Source: Zoogloea sp.
GTDB lineage: Bacteria > Pseudomonadota > Gammaproteobacteria > Burkholderiales > Rhodocyclaceae
Reading direction: 5' to 3'
Assembly (NCBI RefSeq): GCF_023150065.1
Contig: NZ_JAKLLN010000001.1
Location: forward strand, 440,545 to 504,544
DNA length: 64,000 bases
The notes under the pieces are model-generated. The model had not been told where the DNA came from. It saw nothing but the letters and a program-made list of their open reading frames with translations, and ran no database searches. Every line of letters begins with the position of its first letter. The first letter of the stretch is position 1. Made by a program: the position numbers and the translations under genes. This document shows positions 7,158-15,830 of the stretch, piece after piece.

Positions 7158-8258
7158 TTACCTCTGCCAGTGCCCCGTCTGCTCCAGCGTTTCCACCCAA
7201 TCCACCTCCACCGCCCGGCTCACCGGCAGCCGTTGCACCGCATCCGGCCAGGCGTGCGGTGCCGGGCTCTCCGGCAGTTTGATGCCGCCGAAGTGTTCCA
7301 GCCCCATGCCCACTTCGTCGTAGCCCAGTAGCTGGCGGGCGCCGGTGGCGCCGGTGTAGCGGCCGTTGTATTCGTAGATGGCGTAGTCGCCTTCGGGGGT
7401 GCGCTGGCACTGGATGTTGAGGGGGCCGCGCCAGCCTTCGGTGGCAAAGGCCTGGGCGCAGCGCTGGCCGAGTGTGAGCAGGGCGGGGTCGGGGTTGCGG
7501 GCGACGTGTTCGCTGCGGCCTTGGCGCATGGTGTGGCGGGTGGCGAGCAGGCCCTTGAGGCTGCCGTCGGGGGCGATGAAGGCCTGGATCGAGTGCTTGT
7601 CGGCTTCGAAGCTGTGGAAGAGGGGGATGCCGTCGCGGGCGATGCCGTCCAGGTAGGCCTGCACCTCGGCGCGGTCGCCCAGGTAACGCTGCACGATGGT
7701 GTCGGGGCGGCCGGCCAGGCGGGTGAGCTGGGCTTCGTTCTGCACCAGGAAGACGCCGCGGGAGGCGAAGCCCTGGCGGGGTTTGGCGATGAGGGGGTAG
7801 CCGTGGCGGTCGGCAAAGTCGATGAGCCGAGCGGCGTCGGTGTCGGTGGCCAGGGTGGCGGCGTAGGGCAGGCCGTGGCGTGTCGACAGGGCGGCGCTGG
7901 CGGCCTTGTCGAGCATGGCCAGGGCGGGGCCGGGGGCGCCACACAAAAAGGGGAGGGCCGGGTTGGGGCGGGCCTGGGCGCGGGCGGCCAGCCAGGCCAC
8001 GTCGTCGTCGCGGCAGGGGATGACGAGGCGGGGCTGGAGGCGGTGGACGATCTGGTCGAAGCGCTGACCGAAGGCGTCGGGGTCGTCCTTGAGCTTGCCA
8101 GTCAGGAAGGCTTCGTCAAAGTCGAACAGGGCGGGTTCGCTGGCGACGCTGTTGAGGGCGGCCAGGTGCAGGCCGGTGCGGCGGCCGGCCAGGGCGGAGA
8201 GGATGTTCTGGCCGACCAGGCTGGCGCCTGACAGGAAGAGGATGCAGGGGGCGGGCAT
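7158..8258 (-). CDS. ATP-grasp domain protein
   Basis: 366-residue ATP-grasp ligase of the carbamoyl-phosphate-synthase-like group. The N-terminal Rossmann-like part (ILFLSGASLVGQNILSAL, then VIPCRDDDVAWLA) is followed by a preATP/ATP-grasp core: HGYPLIAKPRQGFASRGVFLVQ binds ATP, VQRYLGDRAEVQAYLDG and YAIYEYNGRYTGATGA supply Mg-binding residues. Such enzymes join a carboxylate to an amine through an acyl-phosphate. It is the last gene of a four-gene unit, 8 bases after the PrpD gene, with the ATG at 8258. It may make an amide on the sugar or acid produced by its neighbours; that role is inference. Confidence 0.8.
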   Translation of the reverse strand: MPAPCILFLSGASLVGQNILSALAGRRTGLHLAALNSVASEPALFDFDEAFLTGKLKDDPDAFGQRFDQIVHRLQPRLVIPCRDDDVAWLAARAQARPNPALPFLCGAPGPALAMLDKAASAALSTRHGLPYAATLATDTDAARLIDFADRHGYPLIAKPRQGFASRGVFLVQNEAQLTRLAGRPDTIVQRYLGDRAEVQAYLDGIARDGIPLFHSFEADKHSIQAFIAPDGSLKGLLATRHTMRQGRSEHVARNPDPALLTLGQRCAQAFATEGWRGPLNIQCQRTPEGDYAIYEYNGRYTGATGARQLLGYDEVGMGLEHFGGIKLPESPAPHAWPDAVQRLPVSRAVEVDWVETLEQTGHWQR

Positions 8259-8266
8259 GGTGGGGC

Positions 8267-9667
8267 TCAGGTGGCGGGGACGGCGAGGCTGCGGTACAGG
8301 CTCATCAGGGGGCGGATGTCGTCCAGGCCGGCGAAGGACCACAGGGTTTCGAGCCAGATCCGGCCTTGTTCGCGGGGCAGGGCGCGGTCGGCCATGCGCC
8401 AGAACTTGGCTTCCAGCTCGTGATCGTCCATGGGGTTGAGCGGGTGACCCTTGGGCGGACCGGAGGCGCGGCCCAGGCGGCGCCCGTCCTTGAGCACCAG
8501 CTCGACGCGGGAGGGCCAGCGGGGCAGCTCGCCGGCGTGTTCGGCGGTGAGTTCGGGGTCGTCGATGACGGTGATCTTCTGCATCAGGGGGCGCAGGGCG
8601 GGGTCGCTGATGCGCGCGTCGCTGAAGCTGTCCACGGTCACGTCGCCATCCGCCAGGGCCACGGCCACCAGGTAGGCCATGCTGTGGTCGGCCACTTCGC
8701 GGGTTTGCGGGTCCCACTTTTCGTCGTGGTCGCCGGCGCCGCCGCCGATGGCGTGCAGGCCGCCCCAGTGCACGGCCACGGTGATCCGGTCGATGTCGTC
8801 CAGGGCGGCTTCGCCGCGCAGGGCCTGGGCCAGGGCGATGGGGCCCTGGCCGTTGTAGTCGGCGGGGTAGTACTTGAGGCCGGTGCTCTGCAGGGCCGAC
8901 AGCCCGTTGCGCGTCTCGCCCAGGGTGGACAGGTCGAGAGGCGGGATGCCCAGCATCTGGTAGAAGGCGGCGAGGCCTTCAAAGGGGCGGTCGGGGCCGG
9001 TGAGGCCTTGCTCGGCCAGGCGTGCGGCAAACACGGCGTTCATGGTGCCGTGGGCGGTGGCGCAGCCTTTCCAGTCGGAGATGAGGCCGGTGCGGGTGAC
9101 GCGCATGGGGATGTTGGGGGTGAGGGCCAGGGCGATGGCGTGGCCCATGCGCTCCCGGTCCAGGCCCAGGATCACGCCGGCGCCCACCACGGCGCCCAGG
9201 GTGGCGTAGATCTGGTCCACGTGCTTGTTGCGCAGGAGGTTGCCGTAGAGGCCGCCGCGGCGGATGGCGGCGTAGGTTTCGTAGGCGGCGTGGAGGGCGA
9301 GGATGACTTCGGTGCCGCTGGCGCCGCGGGCTTCGCCCAGGGCCAGCACGCCGGACATCATGTCGCTGGGGTGGCCGCCGTTGCCGGTGTCGTTGTAGTC
9401 CAGGTAGCGGATCATCACGGTGTTGGCAAAGGTGGCGTACTCGGGCGTGGTGGGCTCGGCCAGGCCGAACACCGAGGCGCCGGCGCGGCTGCTGGCGGTG
9501 CTGGCGATGGTGCGCGCCACCCGGGCCGGGCGGGCGCCGAGGGCGCCAAAGGCACAGGCCACCGAGTCGATGAGGTGGCGGGTGACGGCGTCGGCCGATC
9601 CGGCGGGCAGGGGGGCGGTCTGCATGGCCACGGCATAGTCGGCGATGTGGCGGCTGGTGTTGTCCAT
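8267..9667 (-). CDS. MmgE/PrpD family protein
   Basis: 466 residues covering the full MmgE/PrpD fold. Seen: LIDSVACAFGALG, the NTVMIRYLDYNDTGNGGHPSD segment with the conserved Asp/His region, HAAYETYAAIR, SDWKGCATAHGTMNAVFAARLA, and a C-terminal cap. The family includes 2-methylcitrate dehydratase, cis-aconitate decarboxylase and iminodisuccinate epimerase, so a dehydration or epimerisation of a small acid is likely, but no prpB/prpC genes are near to support methylcitrate. It sits between the aminotransferase (19-base gap) and the ATP-grasp gene. A GGAG site precedes the ATG at 9667. Confidence 0.86.
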   Translation of the reverse strand: MDNTSRHIADYAVAMQTAPLPAGSADAVTRHLIDSVACAFGALGARPARVARTIASTASSRAGASVFGLAEPTTPEYATFANTVMIRYLDYNDTGNGGHPSDMMSGVLALGEARGASGTEVILALHAAYETYAAIRRGGLYGNLLRNKHVDQIYATLGAVVGAGVILGLDRERMGHAIALALTPNIPMRVTRTGLISDWKGCATAHGTMNAVFAARLAEQGLTGPDRPFEGLAAFYQMLGIPPLDLSTLGETRNGLSALQSTGLKYYPADYNGQGPIALAQALRGEAALDDIDRITVAVHWGGLHAIGGGAGDHDEKWDPQTREVADHSMAYLVAVALADGDVTVDSFSDARISDPALRPLMQKITVIDDPELTAEHAGELPRWPSRVELVLKDGRRLGRASGPPKGHPLNPMDDHELEAKFWRMADRALPREQGRIWLETLWSFAGLDDIRPLMSLYRSLAVPAT

Positions 9668-9686
9668 GGGGGGCTCCAGGCGGATG

Positions 9687-10802
9687 TCAGGGGCGGGCGG
9701 CGGCGGTCACGGCGTCGATCACCCGGCTCACCTCGTCGTCGCCCAGGGCGGCGTAAAGGGGAAGGCACAGCACGCTGTCGGCCATGCGGCGGGCCACGGG
9801 CAGGTGGTCGGCACCGGGCGCGTCCCGGTACATGTCGAAGTCGCTGATCAGCGGGTAGAAGTAGCGACGGACGATGATGTCCTGGGCCCGCAGTTGCTCA
9901 TACAGGGCGTCCCGGTTCAGTGCACAGCCGGGTTCCACAAAGATCGGGTAGTAGCCGTGGTTGTGGCGCGCCACGCCGGGCAGGGGGGCCAGCAGGCGCA
10001 GGCCGGGCAGGCCGGCAAAGGCGGCGTCGTAGCGGGCGGCCACCCGGGCGCGGGCGTCGATTTCGGCGTCGATGCCGCTCAGGGTGAGGCAGCCAAAGGC
10101 GGCCTGCAGCTCGTTCATCTTGGCGTTGATGCCGGTGGCCAGCACCCGCGTCTCACCCTTGAAGCCGAAGTTGCGCAGCAGGTCGATGCGCGCCTTGAGG
10201 GCTTCGTCCCGGCACACGATGGCGCCGCCTTCAAAGGTGTGGAAGACCTTGGTGGCGTGAAAGCTCAGGATGGCGGCGTCGCCCTGGGCCAGCAGGCTGC
10301 CCTGGTCGAGGTGTACGCCAAAGGCGTGGGCGGCGTCGTAGATGAGGCGCAGGCCATGATGATCGGCCACCGCCTGCAGGCCGGCGGTGTCACAGGGGCG
10401 GCCATACACGTGTACCGCCAGGATGGCCCGGGTGCGGGGGGTGATGGCCGCTTCCACGGCGGCGGGGTCGAGGTTGAGGCTGTCCGGGTCGATGTCGGCA
10501 AACACCGGCGTGCAGCCGCTCCACATGAGGGCGTGGGTGGTGGCCACGAAGGAGTAGGGCGTGGTGATGACCTCGCCTTCCACGTCCAGGGCCTTGAGGG
10601 CCAGCATCAGGGCCAGGGTGCCGTTGCCCAGCAGGCTCACCTGGGGCACGGCCAGGTAGCTGGCCAGGGCGGCTTCGAGCCGGTCGTGGTAAGGCCCGCC
10701 GTTGGTGAGCCGCCGGGACGCCCAGATGTCGCGCAGCAGCGGTTCGAAGTCCTCGAAGGCCGGCAGGGCGGGCTGGGTGACGTAAAGCGGTGGGCGGCTC
10801 AT
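9687..10802 (-). CDS. DegT/DnrJ/EryC1/StrS aminotransferase
   Basis: 371-residue PLP enzyme of the sugar aminotransferase family. The PLP lysine is Lys185 in SFHATKVFHTFEGGA, and the cofactor-ring aspartate is in IYDAAHAFG (156). LLGNGTLALMLAL binds the phosphate and HNHGYYPIFVEP lies in the C-terminal domain. Members transfer an amino group from glutamate to a keto-sugar nucleotide. The start overlaps the stop of the glycosyltransferase gene as ATGA, so the two are translationally coupled. The pairing suggests that it prepares an amino sugar for the glycosyltransferase; the actual sugar is unknown. Confidence 0.88.
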   Translation of the reverse strand: MSRPPLYVTQPALPAFEDFEPLLRDIWASRRLTNGGPYHDRLEAALASYLAVPQVSLLGNGTLALMLALKALDVEGEVITTPYSFVATTHALMWSGCTPVFADIDPDSLNLDPAAVEAAITPRTRAILAVHVYGRPCDTAGLQAVADHHGLRLIYDAAHAFGVHLDQGSLLAQGDAAILSFHATKVFHTFEGGAIVCRDEALKARIDLLRNFGFKGETRVLATGINAKMNELQAAFGCLTLSGIDAEIDARARVAARYDAAFAGLPGLRLLAPLPGVARHNHGYYPIFVEPGCALNRDALYEQLRAQDIIVRRYFYPLISDFDMYRDAPGADHLPVARRMADSVLCLPLYAALGDDEVSRVIDAVTAAARP

Positions 10803-12826
10803 GGCTCGAGGCGGGGCAGGATGATGGGCTGGGGCGCGTCGCCGGCACACCAGCGCCGCCACATGATGCGAAACGCCAGGGCAACGCTGTCGGCCACCCG
10901 GGCGGTGCTCAGGTTGGGGGAGTGCATCAGGCGCTCGCGCAGGCTCTGACGCAGGGCGGCGAGCGTGTCCGGGTGCGCGGCGGCACGCCGGGCGATGGCC
11001 ACAAATTCGTCCTCGCTTTCGGCCACCCAATCGCTCAGCCCCACCTTGCCCATGATGCCGGCCCCCAGGCGCTGGGCCAGGGTGCGGCCGGCCAGGGTGA
11101 GGGTGGGCACGCCCATCCACAGGGCGTGGTTGGAGGTGGTGCCGCCGGCATACGGAAAGGTGTCCAGCAGTACGTCGATCTCGTTGTGCAGGGCCAGGTA
11201 GTCGCGGGTGGGCAGGCGGGGGCGCAGGTCCAGGCGTTCGGGGCCGATGCCTTCCGCTGCAAACTGGTCGAGCAGGCGCCTGGCTGACGCGTCGCCGGAC
11301 ACAGCACCCACCAGCAGCCTGGCGTCGGGCAGGGCCTGCAGCACGCGTGACCACAGGGTGATGCATTCCGGGCTGATCTTGTTGAGTCGGTTGAGGCTGC
11401 CGAAGGTGAAGCGTCCGCTGGCCAGTGCAGGTGGAGGGCCGACTTCCGGGGCGTCCGGGTCGGTCTTGAAGCTCATGGCGTAGGGCAGATGCACCAGCTT
11501 CTCGGTGAATTGATCGTCCAGGCGCCCGGGCGGGGCGGTGAGGGTGTAGACGAAGCGGTAGTCCATGCTGCGCATGCCCGTGGTGCCGGAATAGCCCAGC
11601 CAGGTGACCTGAACCGGCGCCGGCCGCAGGGCAAACACCGGCAGGCGGTTGTCGGCGGTGTGACCGGAGAGGTCCACCAGGATGTCGATGCGATCGGCCT
11701 GGATTTGTGCGGCCAGGCGGGCGTCGCTCCAGCCCGCGACCTTGTGCCAGCCATGCACGAGCTGGCGCAGGCGGGTGCTCACGGCGTCTTCGTGGGCCCG
11801 GTTGGAATAGGCGGTCAGGTTCAGGCCATGTTGCCCCAGCGCGGCGAGCATGGGCTCCATGAAATAGGCGACGGCATGTTCGCGCAGGTCGCCCGACACG
11901 AAGCCGATGCGCAGCGGCCGTTCGGGGTCGCGCGTGTTGGCGTGCCTGGGCGGGCGAGCCGGTGCAGACCCTTCCAGGGTTTCTCCAAAGCGGCAGTGGG
12001 CGGCAAAGATGTCGTCGGCGCTGGCGCCGGCGTCGTGCATCAGCTGGTACAGGTAGCCGCTGTGGGCGGAGTGGGCCGCGGGGTTGAGGGCGACGGCGCG
12101 GGCAAAGTGGTCACGGGCGGCGGGCGAGATGCCGGACATCGAGCAGGCCCGGCCCAGGGCGCTGAGCACCCGCCAGTCCGGGGTTGCGGCGGTGGCCAGG
12201 GGCTCCAGTGTGGCAATCGCTTCGGCAAAGCGCCCGCGCAGGTCGTAAAGATTGCCCAGGTTGAGGCTCGCCTCGATCCAGCCGGGTGGGGCGCACAGCG
12301 TGGCCGTCCGGTAGCTCTCTTCCGCTTCGTCCCAGCGTCCGAGATCAAGCAGCGCGTTGCCCAGGTTGAGATGGGCGTCGGCCAGGCGGGGGTTGATGGC
12401 CAGAGCCTGGCGCGCACAGGCCTCGGCCTTGCCCGGGTCGCCGGCCTGTGCGGCGCACTGGGCCCAGTTCACCCAGGCCGAGACCATCTGCGGATCCAGG
12501 CGGGTCGCCTGGGCGAACTGGGCGTCGGCGCCCGCGGTGTCCCCCAGCCGGGTGTAGATCAGCCCCAGGTTGTCGCGGATGGTTGCGTCGTCCGGCGCCA
12601 GTCGGGCGGCCTGTTCCAGATGCGGACGGGCGGCCTCGACGCGCTGGCGGGCCAGGAAGGACACGCCGAGCATCTGCCAGCCCGCTGCTGCGGCGGGGTG
12701 GCGACGCGTACAGTCGCGCGCCGCCCGCTCCAGTTGGTCGAGCTGGTTGGCAGAGAACAGCGAACTCAGCTTGTTCAGCTTTTGTAAAGGTATTTGTGCA
12801 CTCATTGCTTGTGAATTTGTAGGCAC
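10799..12826 (-). CDS. TPR / O-GlcNAc-transferase-like glycosyltransferase (GT41)
   Basis: 675 residues when read from the GTG at 12826; an ATG seven codons later is equally possible and neither has a good ribosome site. The first ~280 residues are TPR repeats (for example DDATIRDNLGLIYTRLGDTAGADAQF). The rest matches the SPINDLY/OGT catalytic region: DLREHAVAYFMEP with the candidate catalytic His, DLSGHTADNRL, ALRPAPVQVTWLGYSGTTG, FTFGSLNRLNKISPE with the donor-binding Lys, and DTFPYAGGTTSNHALWMGVP. It probably glycosylates proteins or surface molecules in the cytoplasm. It is the first gene of the aminotransferase-PrpD-ATP-grasp unit. Confidence 0.87.
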   Translation of the reverse strand: MPTNSQAMSAQIPLQKLNKLSSLFSANQLDQLERAARDCTRRHPAAAAGWQMLGVSFLARQRVEAARPHLEQAARLAPDDATIRDNLGLIYTRLGDTAGADAQFAQATRLDPQMVSAWVNWAQCAAQAGDPGKAEACARQALAINPRLADAHLNLGNALLDLGRWDEAEESYRTATLCAPPGWIEASLNLGNLYDLRGRFAEAIATLEPLATAATPDWRVLSALGRACSMSGISPAARDHFARAVALNPAAHSAHSGYLYQLMHDAGASADDIFAAHCRFGETLEGSAPARPPRHANTRDPERPLRIGFVSGDLREHAVAYFMEPMLAALGQHGLNLTAYSNRAHEDAVSTRLRQLVHGWHKVAGWSDARLAAQIQADRIDILVDLSGHTADNRLPVFALRPAPVQVTWLGYSGTTGMRSMDYRFVYTLTAPPGRLDDQFTEKLVHLPYAMSFKTDPDAPEVGPPPALASGRFTFGSLNRLNKISPECITLWSRVLQALPDARLLVGAVSGDASARRLLDQFAAEGIGPERLDLRPRLPTRDYLALHNEIDVLLDTFPYAGGTTSNHALWMGVPTLTLAGRTLAQRLGAGIMGKVGLSDWVAESEDEFVAIARRAAAHPDTLAALRQSLRERLMHSPNLSTARVADSVALAFRIMWRRWCAGDAPQPIILPRLEP

Positions 12827-12891
12827 ATGGGTGCAGGATACCGCTCGAAGGACGAAATGTTACAAATTTGCACCTTTCCCGAGTCGCGGCG

Positions 12892-14589
12892 TCACCCCCG
12901 CGGCCCCACCTCCAGCCCGCGAAACGTGGCGCAGCGCGTAAAGGCGGCCAGATCGGCGGGGCACTGCTTCTGCTTGCAGTACTTGGCCACCAGCTTGGCC
13001 AGACCCTTGATGTCGCGCCCGGTGGCCGTGGGGAAAAGCGCCACGAGCTGGTCGGTGATGTCCGCTTCCAGCGCCAGTCCGAACTGTTCGGCCATCACCT
13101 GCCAGATGCGCCGGCGCCCGGCGTCGTCGGGTGGCGAGTACTTGATGAGGGCGATGCAGCGGGACACGATGGCTTCGTCGATGTCGTCGATGCGGTTGGT
13201 GGTGAGGAAGAGCAGGCCGTTGAAGTACTCCAGCACGCGCAGGAAGACGCCCACCACGGCGTTCATGGTGATGTCGTCGTCGCGGCGCTTGATGTAGACG
13301 TCGGCCTCGTCGATGAGCATCACGGCGCCCCAGCGCTGGGCGCGGGTGAGCACGTCCTTGAGGATGGTCTCCATGTTGGACACGCTGAGGCCGAGCTGGC
13401 CGGAGTGCACCCGGTACAGGGGGCGGCGGATGATCTCGGAGTACACCTCGGCGGTGAGGGTCTTGCCCACGCCCGGTGGGCCGGCGCAGAGCACGGTGGT
13501 GCCGCCCGATTTGCCCTCGACGATGTCGTCCATCAGCAGGTCCATCTCGGCGGTGAGGATGTCGATGAGGTCGGTCTGCTCCTCGGGCAGCACCAGCTTG
13601 TGGCGCAGGGCGGGCGTGTATTCGTAGGGGCGGATGTCGGCCACGTGCACCCACAGGTAGTGGTGCAGGTCCAGGTGGAACATGAGGATGTGGAAGTGCA
13701 CCGGCAGCCGGGTGAACAGGCCCTTGGGCAGGGCCTTGCGGGCATCCTCGGCGGCGTCCTCGTCGATGTAGCGGGAGCCCTTGGCGGCCTTGCGCAGGTA
13801 GGTGCCGAGGATCTCGCCGGGGGCGTCGAGGGTCAACACCCGTTCGGCCAGGATGCCTTCGTCGTTCACCAGGCGGGCGTCGCCGCCGCTGGAGGAGAGG
13901 ATCACCACGTCCTTGCGTGACCAGTCGGTGTCCCGGTGGCTGGCGGTGGGGTTCTCGGCGTAGAGGCCGGTGCCCCGGCCGGAGAACTGCTCGCCGTAGC
14001 GGGCGCGCCAGTCGAAGTAGCGGGCCTCCATCTCGTCGTAGCTGGCGAGGAGGGCGGCGGTTTCGCGGACCAGGCCCTTCGCGGCGAGGGTCTCGCCCAC
14101 CGTGCGACCGGCGATGTCGCCGGCCACGATGCGCACGGTGTGCGTGGCCACCTTGCCGCGGGTGTTGGCCTTCATCTCGATGAAGACCTTTCCCACCTCG
14201 TCGTTGGACGAGGGGGTGAAGTCCAGCCGGGTGACGACCCAGGCGGTGGGGCGGTCGGGGCTGGCGAGGGAGAACAGCCAACCGCGCTCGGCGTCCTCGG
14301 CCAGATAGTGGGCGATGGCGGGAACGAGGCTGTCCAGCTCGTCGGCGGTGAAGCGCGGGCCGCCAGCGCCCAGGGCCTGGCGCAGGGTGGCGATCTGGGC
14401 GGCGCGGGGGCGCAAGTGCGGGCCGGCATCGGCAAACAGGCTTTCCAGGCAATGCAGCTCGTCGTGCTGCAGCTGGGCAAAGTCCACTTCCGCCCGGTTG
14501 CCGAAGCGCATCTGCTCCTGCAGCCAGGCCAGGCGGGGGTGGGCACGCACCAGCGCGTCGACCAGCGGTCGCTCGATCTGCAGCTTCAT
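12892..14589 (-). CDS. AAA-family ATPase of unknown role
   Basis: 565 residues. A single AAA module fills the C-terminal half: Walker A GPPGVGKT at 370-377, Walker B VMLIDEAD at 423-430, sensor-1 TTNR at 463-466 and an arginine finger near SRC 476-478. The first ~330 residues have no motif I recognise and may bind the substrate or partner. The ATG at 14589 is chosen for the GGAG site nine bases upstream; the frame runs further back to 14769. It is transcribed divergently from the LysR gene, and the glycosyltransferase operon follows on the same strand after 65 bases. No partner gene reveals its function. Confidence 0.78.
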   Translation of the reverse strand: MKLQIERPLVDALVRAHPRLAWLQEQMRFGNRAEVDFAQLQHDELHCLESLFADAGPHLRPRAAQIATLRQALGAGGPRFTADELDSLVPAIAHYLAEDAERGWLFSLASPDRPTAWVVTRLDFTPSSNDEVGKVFIEMKANTRGKVATHTVRIVAGDIAGRTVGETLAAKGLVRETAALLASYDEMEARYFDWRARYGEQFSGRGTGLYAENPTASHRDTDWSRKDVVILSSSGGDARLVNDEGILAERVLTLDAPGEILGTYLRKAAKGSRYIDEDAAEDARKALPKGLFTRLPVHFHILMFHLDLHHYLWVHVADIRPYEYTPALRHKLVLPEEQTDLIDILTAEMDLLMDDIVEGKSGGTTVLCAGPPGVGKTLTAEVYSEIIRRPLYRVHSGQLGLSVSNMETILKDVLTRAQRWGAVMLIDEADVYIKRRDDDITMNAVVGVFLRVLEYFNGLLFLTTNRIDDIDEAIVSRCIALIKYSPPDDAGRRRIWQVMAEQFGLALEADITDQLVALFPTATGRDIKGLAKLVAKYCKQKQCPADLAAFTRCATFRGLEVGPRG

Positions 14590-14716
14590 CGGTATGGACT
14601 CCAGGGGATCTGTGTGTGCTGCGATGCAAGATCCATGCTGGTTGCTGCGGGGATGGCAGGGCCTTGTTATGCAAGGGGTTCTGCCTGCATGGAGGCGCGG
14701 CGCGGTGTGTCGGGAA

Positions 14717-14730
14717 TGCGACGTGTCGCA
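14717..14730. promoter_or_regulatory. Palindrome between the AAA ATPase and LysR genes
   Basis: TGCGACGTGTCGCA has perfect 6-base arms around a two-base centre and lies in the 218-base divergent promoter region. It could be a regulator site shared by the two genes, possibly for the LysR protein itself, though it lacks the longer spacing of a classic T-N11-A box. The palindrome is seen; its use is inference. Confidence 0.3.
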
Positions 14731-14807
14731 GACTTTCCGGTCGGGGGGACGTGTAAGGGGCGACTTCATGCGACGCTATGGGGCTTGATCCATCGGGGCT
14801 GCCTTCC

Positions 14808-15716
14808 ATGCACATCGATCTGCGCGATCTGCGCCTGTTCATCCACATCGCCGAGAGCAAGAGCCTGACCCGCGGGGCGGAGCGCAGCCACCTGTCCCTG
14901 CCGGCGGTCAGCGCCCGGGTGAAGGAGCTGGAGAGCCAGGCCGGGGTGCGCCTGCTGTACCGGGCGCCCCGGGGCGTGGCCCTGACCCCGGCGGGGCAGA
15001 GCCTGCTGCAGCACGCACGCATCATCCTGGGGCAGATCGAGCACATGAAGGGCGATCTGCAGCGCTTTGGCGAGGGGGTGCAGGGGCATATCCGGGTGTT
15101 TGCCAACACCACGGCGGTGACCGAGTTCATGCCCGAGGTGCTGGCCACCTTTCTGGCCGGCCACCCGCAGGTGGACGTGGACCTGCAGGAGCGCCTCACT
15201 GCCGAGATCGTGCGTGGTGTGCTCGATGGCACCACCGATCTGGGCATCGTGTCGGGGGCGGTGGATGCGGACGGGCTGGAGAAGCACCACTTCAGCACTG
15301 ACCGGCTGATCCTCGCCGTGGCGCCGGGGCACCCGCTGGCGGCGAGGGCTTCGGTGTGCTTTGCCGACATGATGGATTACGACTACATCGGCCTCCACGA
15401 TGGCAGCACCCTGCAGAACTTCGTGAACACCCTGATGCAGAAGGGCCGCCACCGCCTGCACATCCGCGTCCAGGTGAGCAACTTCGAGTCGGTATGCCGG
15501 ATGGTGGAGGCCGGGGTGGGCATCGGCATCGTGCCTGAATCGGCAGCCCGCCGGCATAGCCGCACCATGAAGATCGTCACCAAGCCCCTCGACGAGAGCT
15601 GGGCCCTCCGTGACCGCTATGTGCTGACCCGACGTGGGGATTCGCTGCCCAGTTTCACCCGGGCGCTGATCGACACCATCATTGCCTACCCGGGCCACGC
15701 GGAGAGCCGGCGTTAG
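14808..15716 (+). CDS. LysR-family transcriptional regulator
   Basis: 302 residues. The N-terminal winged helix-turn-helix is clear (LRLFIHIAESKSLTRGAERSHLSLPAVSARVKELESQAGVRLL), followed by a periplasmic-binding-protein-like effector domain with VGIGIVPESAARR near the C-terminus. The ATG at 14808 gives the normal LysR N-terminus MHIDLRDLRLF; another in-frame ATG lies ten codons upstream at 14778. It is divergent from the AAA ATPase, a common arrangement for a LysR regulator and its target. The effector is unknown. Confidence 0.87.
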   Translation: MHIDLRDLRLFIHIAESKSLTRGAERSHLSLPAVSARVKELESQAGVRLLYRAPRGVALTPAGQSLLQHARIILGQIEHMKGDLQRFGEGVQGHIRVFANTTAVTEFMPEVLATFLAGHPQVDVDLQERLTAEIVRGVLDGTTDLGIVSGAVDADGLEKHHFSTDRLILAVAPGHPLAARASVCFADMMDYDYIGLHDGSTLQNFVNTLMQKGRHRLHIRVQVSNFESVCRMVEAGVGIGIVPESAARRHSRTMKIVTKPLDESWALRDRYVLTRRGDSLPSFTRALIDTIIAYPGHAESRR

Positions 15717-15731
15717 GCCGGGGACCTGCGC

Positions 15732-15762
15732 CGTGGCGCTCGCCACGTGCTGGCGTGAGCGC
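15732..15762 (+). repeat. Hairpin-forming repeats after the LysR gene
   Basis: CGTGGC at 15732-15737 pairs with GCCACG at 15742-15747, and an alternative pairing joins GCGCTC (15736-15741) with GAGCGC (15757-15762). There is no U-run. It lies between the LysR stop and the hybrid kinase start and may be a weak terminator or part of the kinase leader. Confidence 0.3.
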
Positions 15763-15830
15763 TAAGATCGCGCCCATATCCGGAGCGGAAACATCAAGGC
15801 CCGTGCCGCGCACGGGATGGGGAGAGTGGT

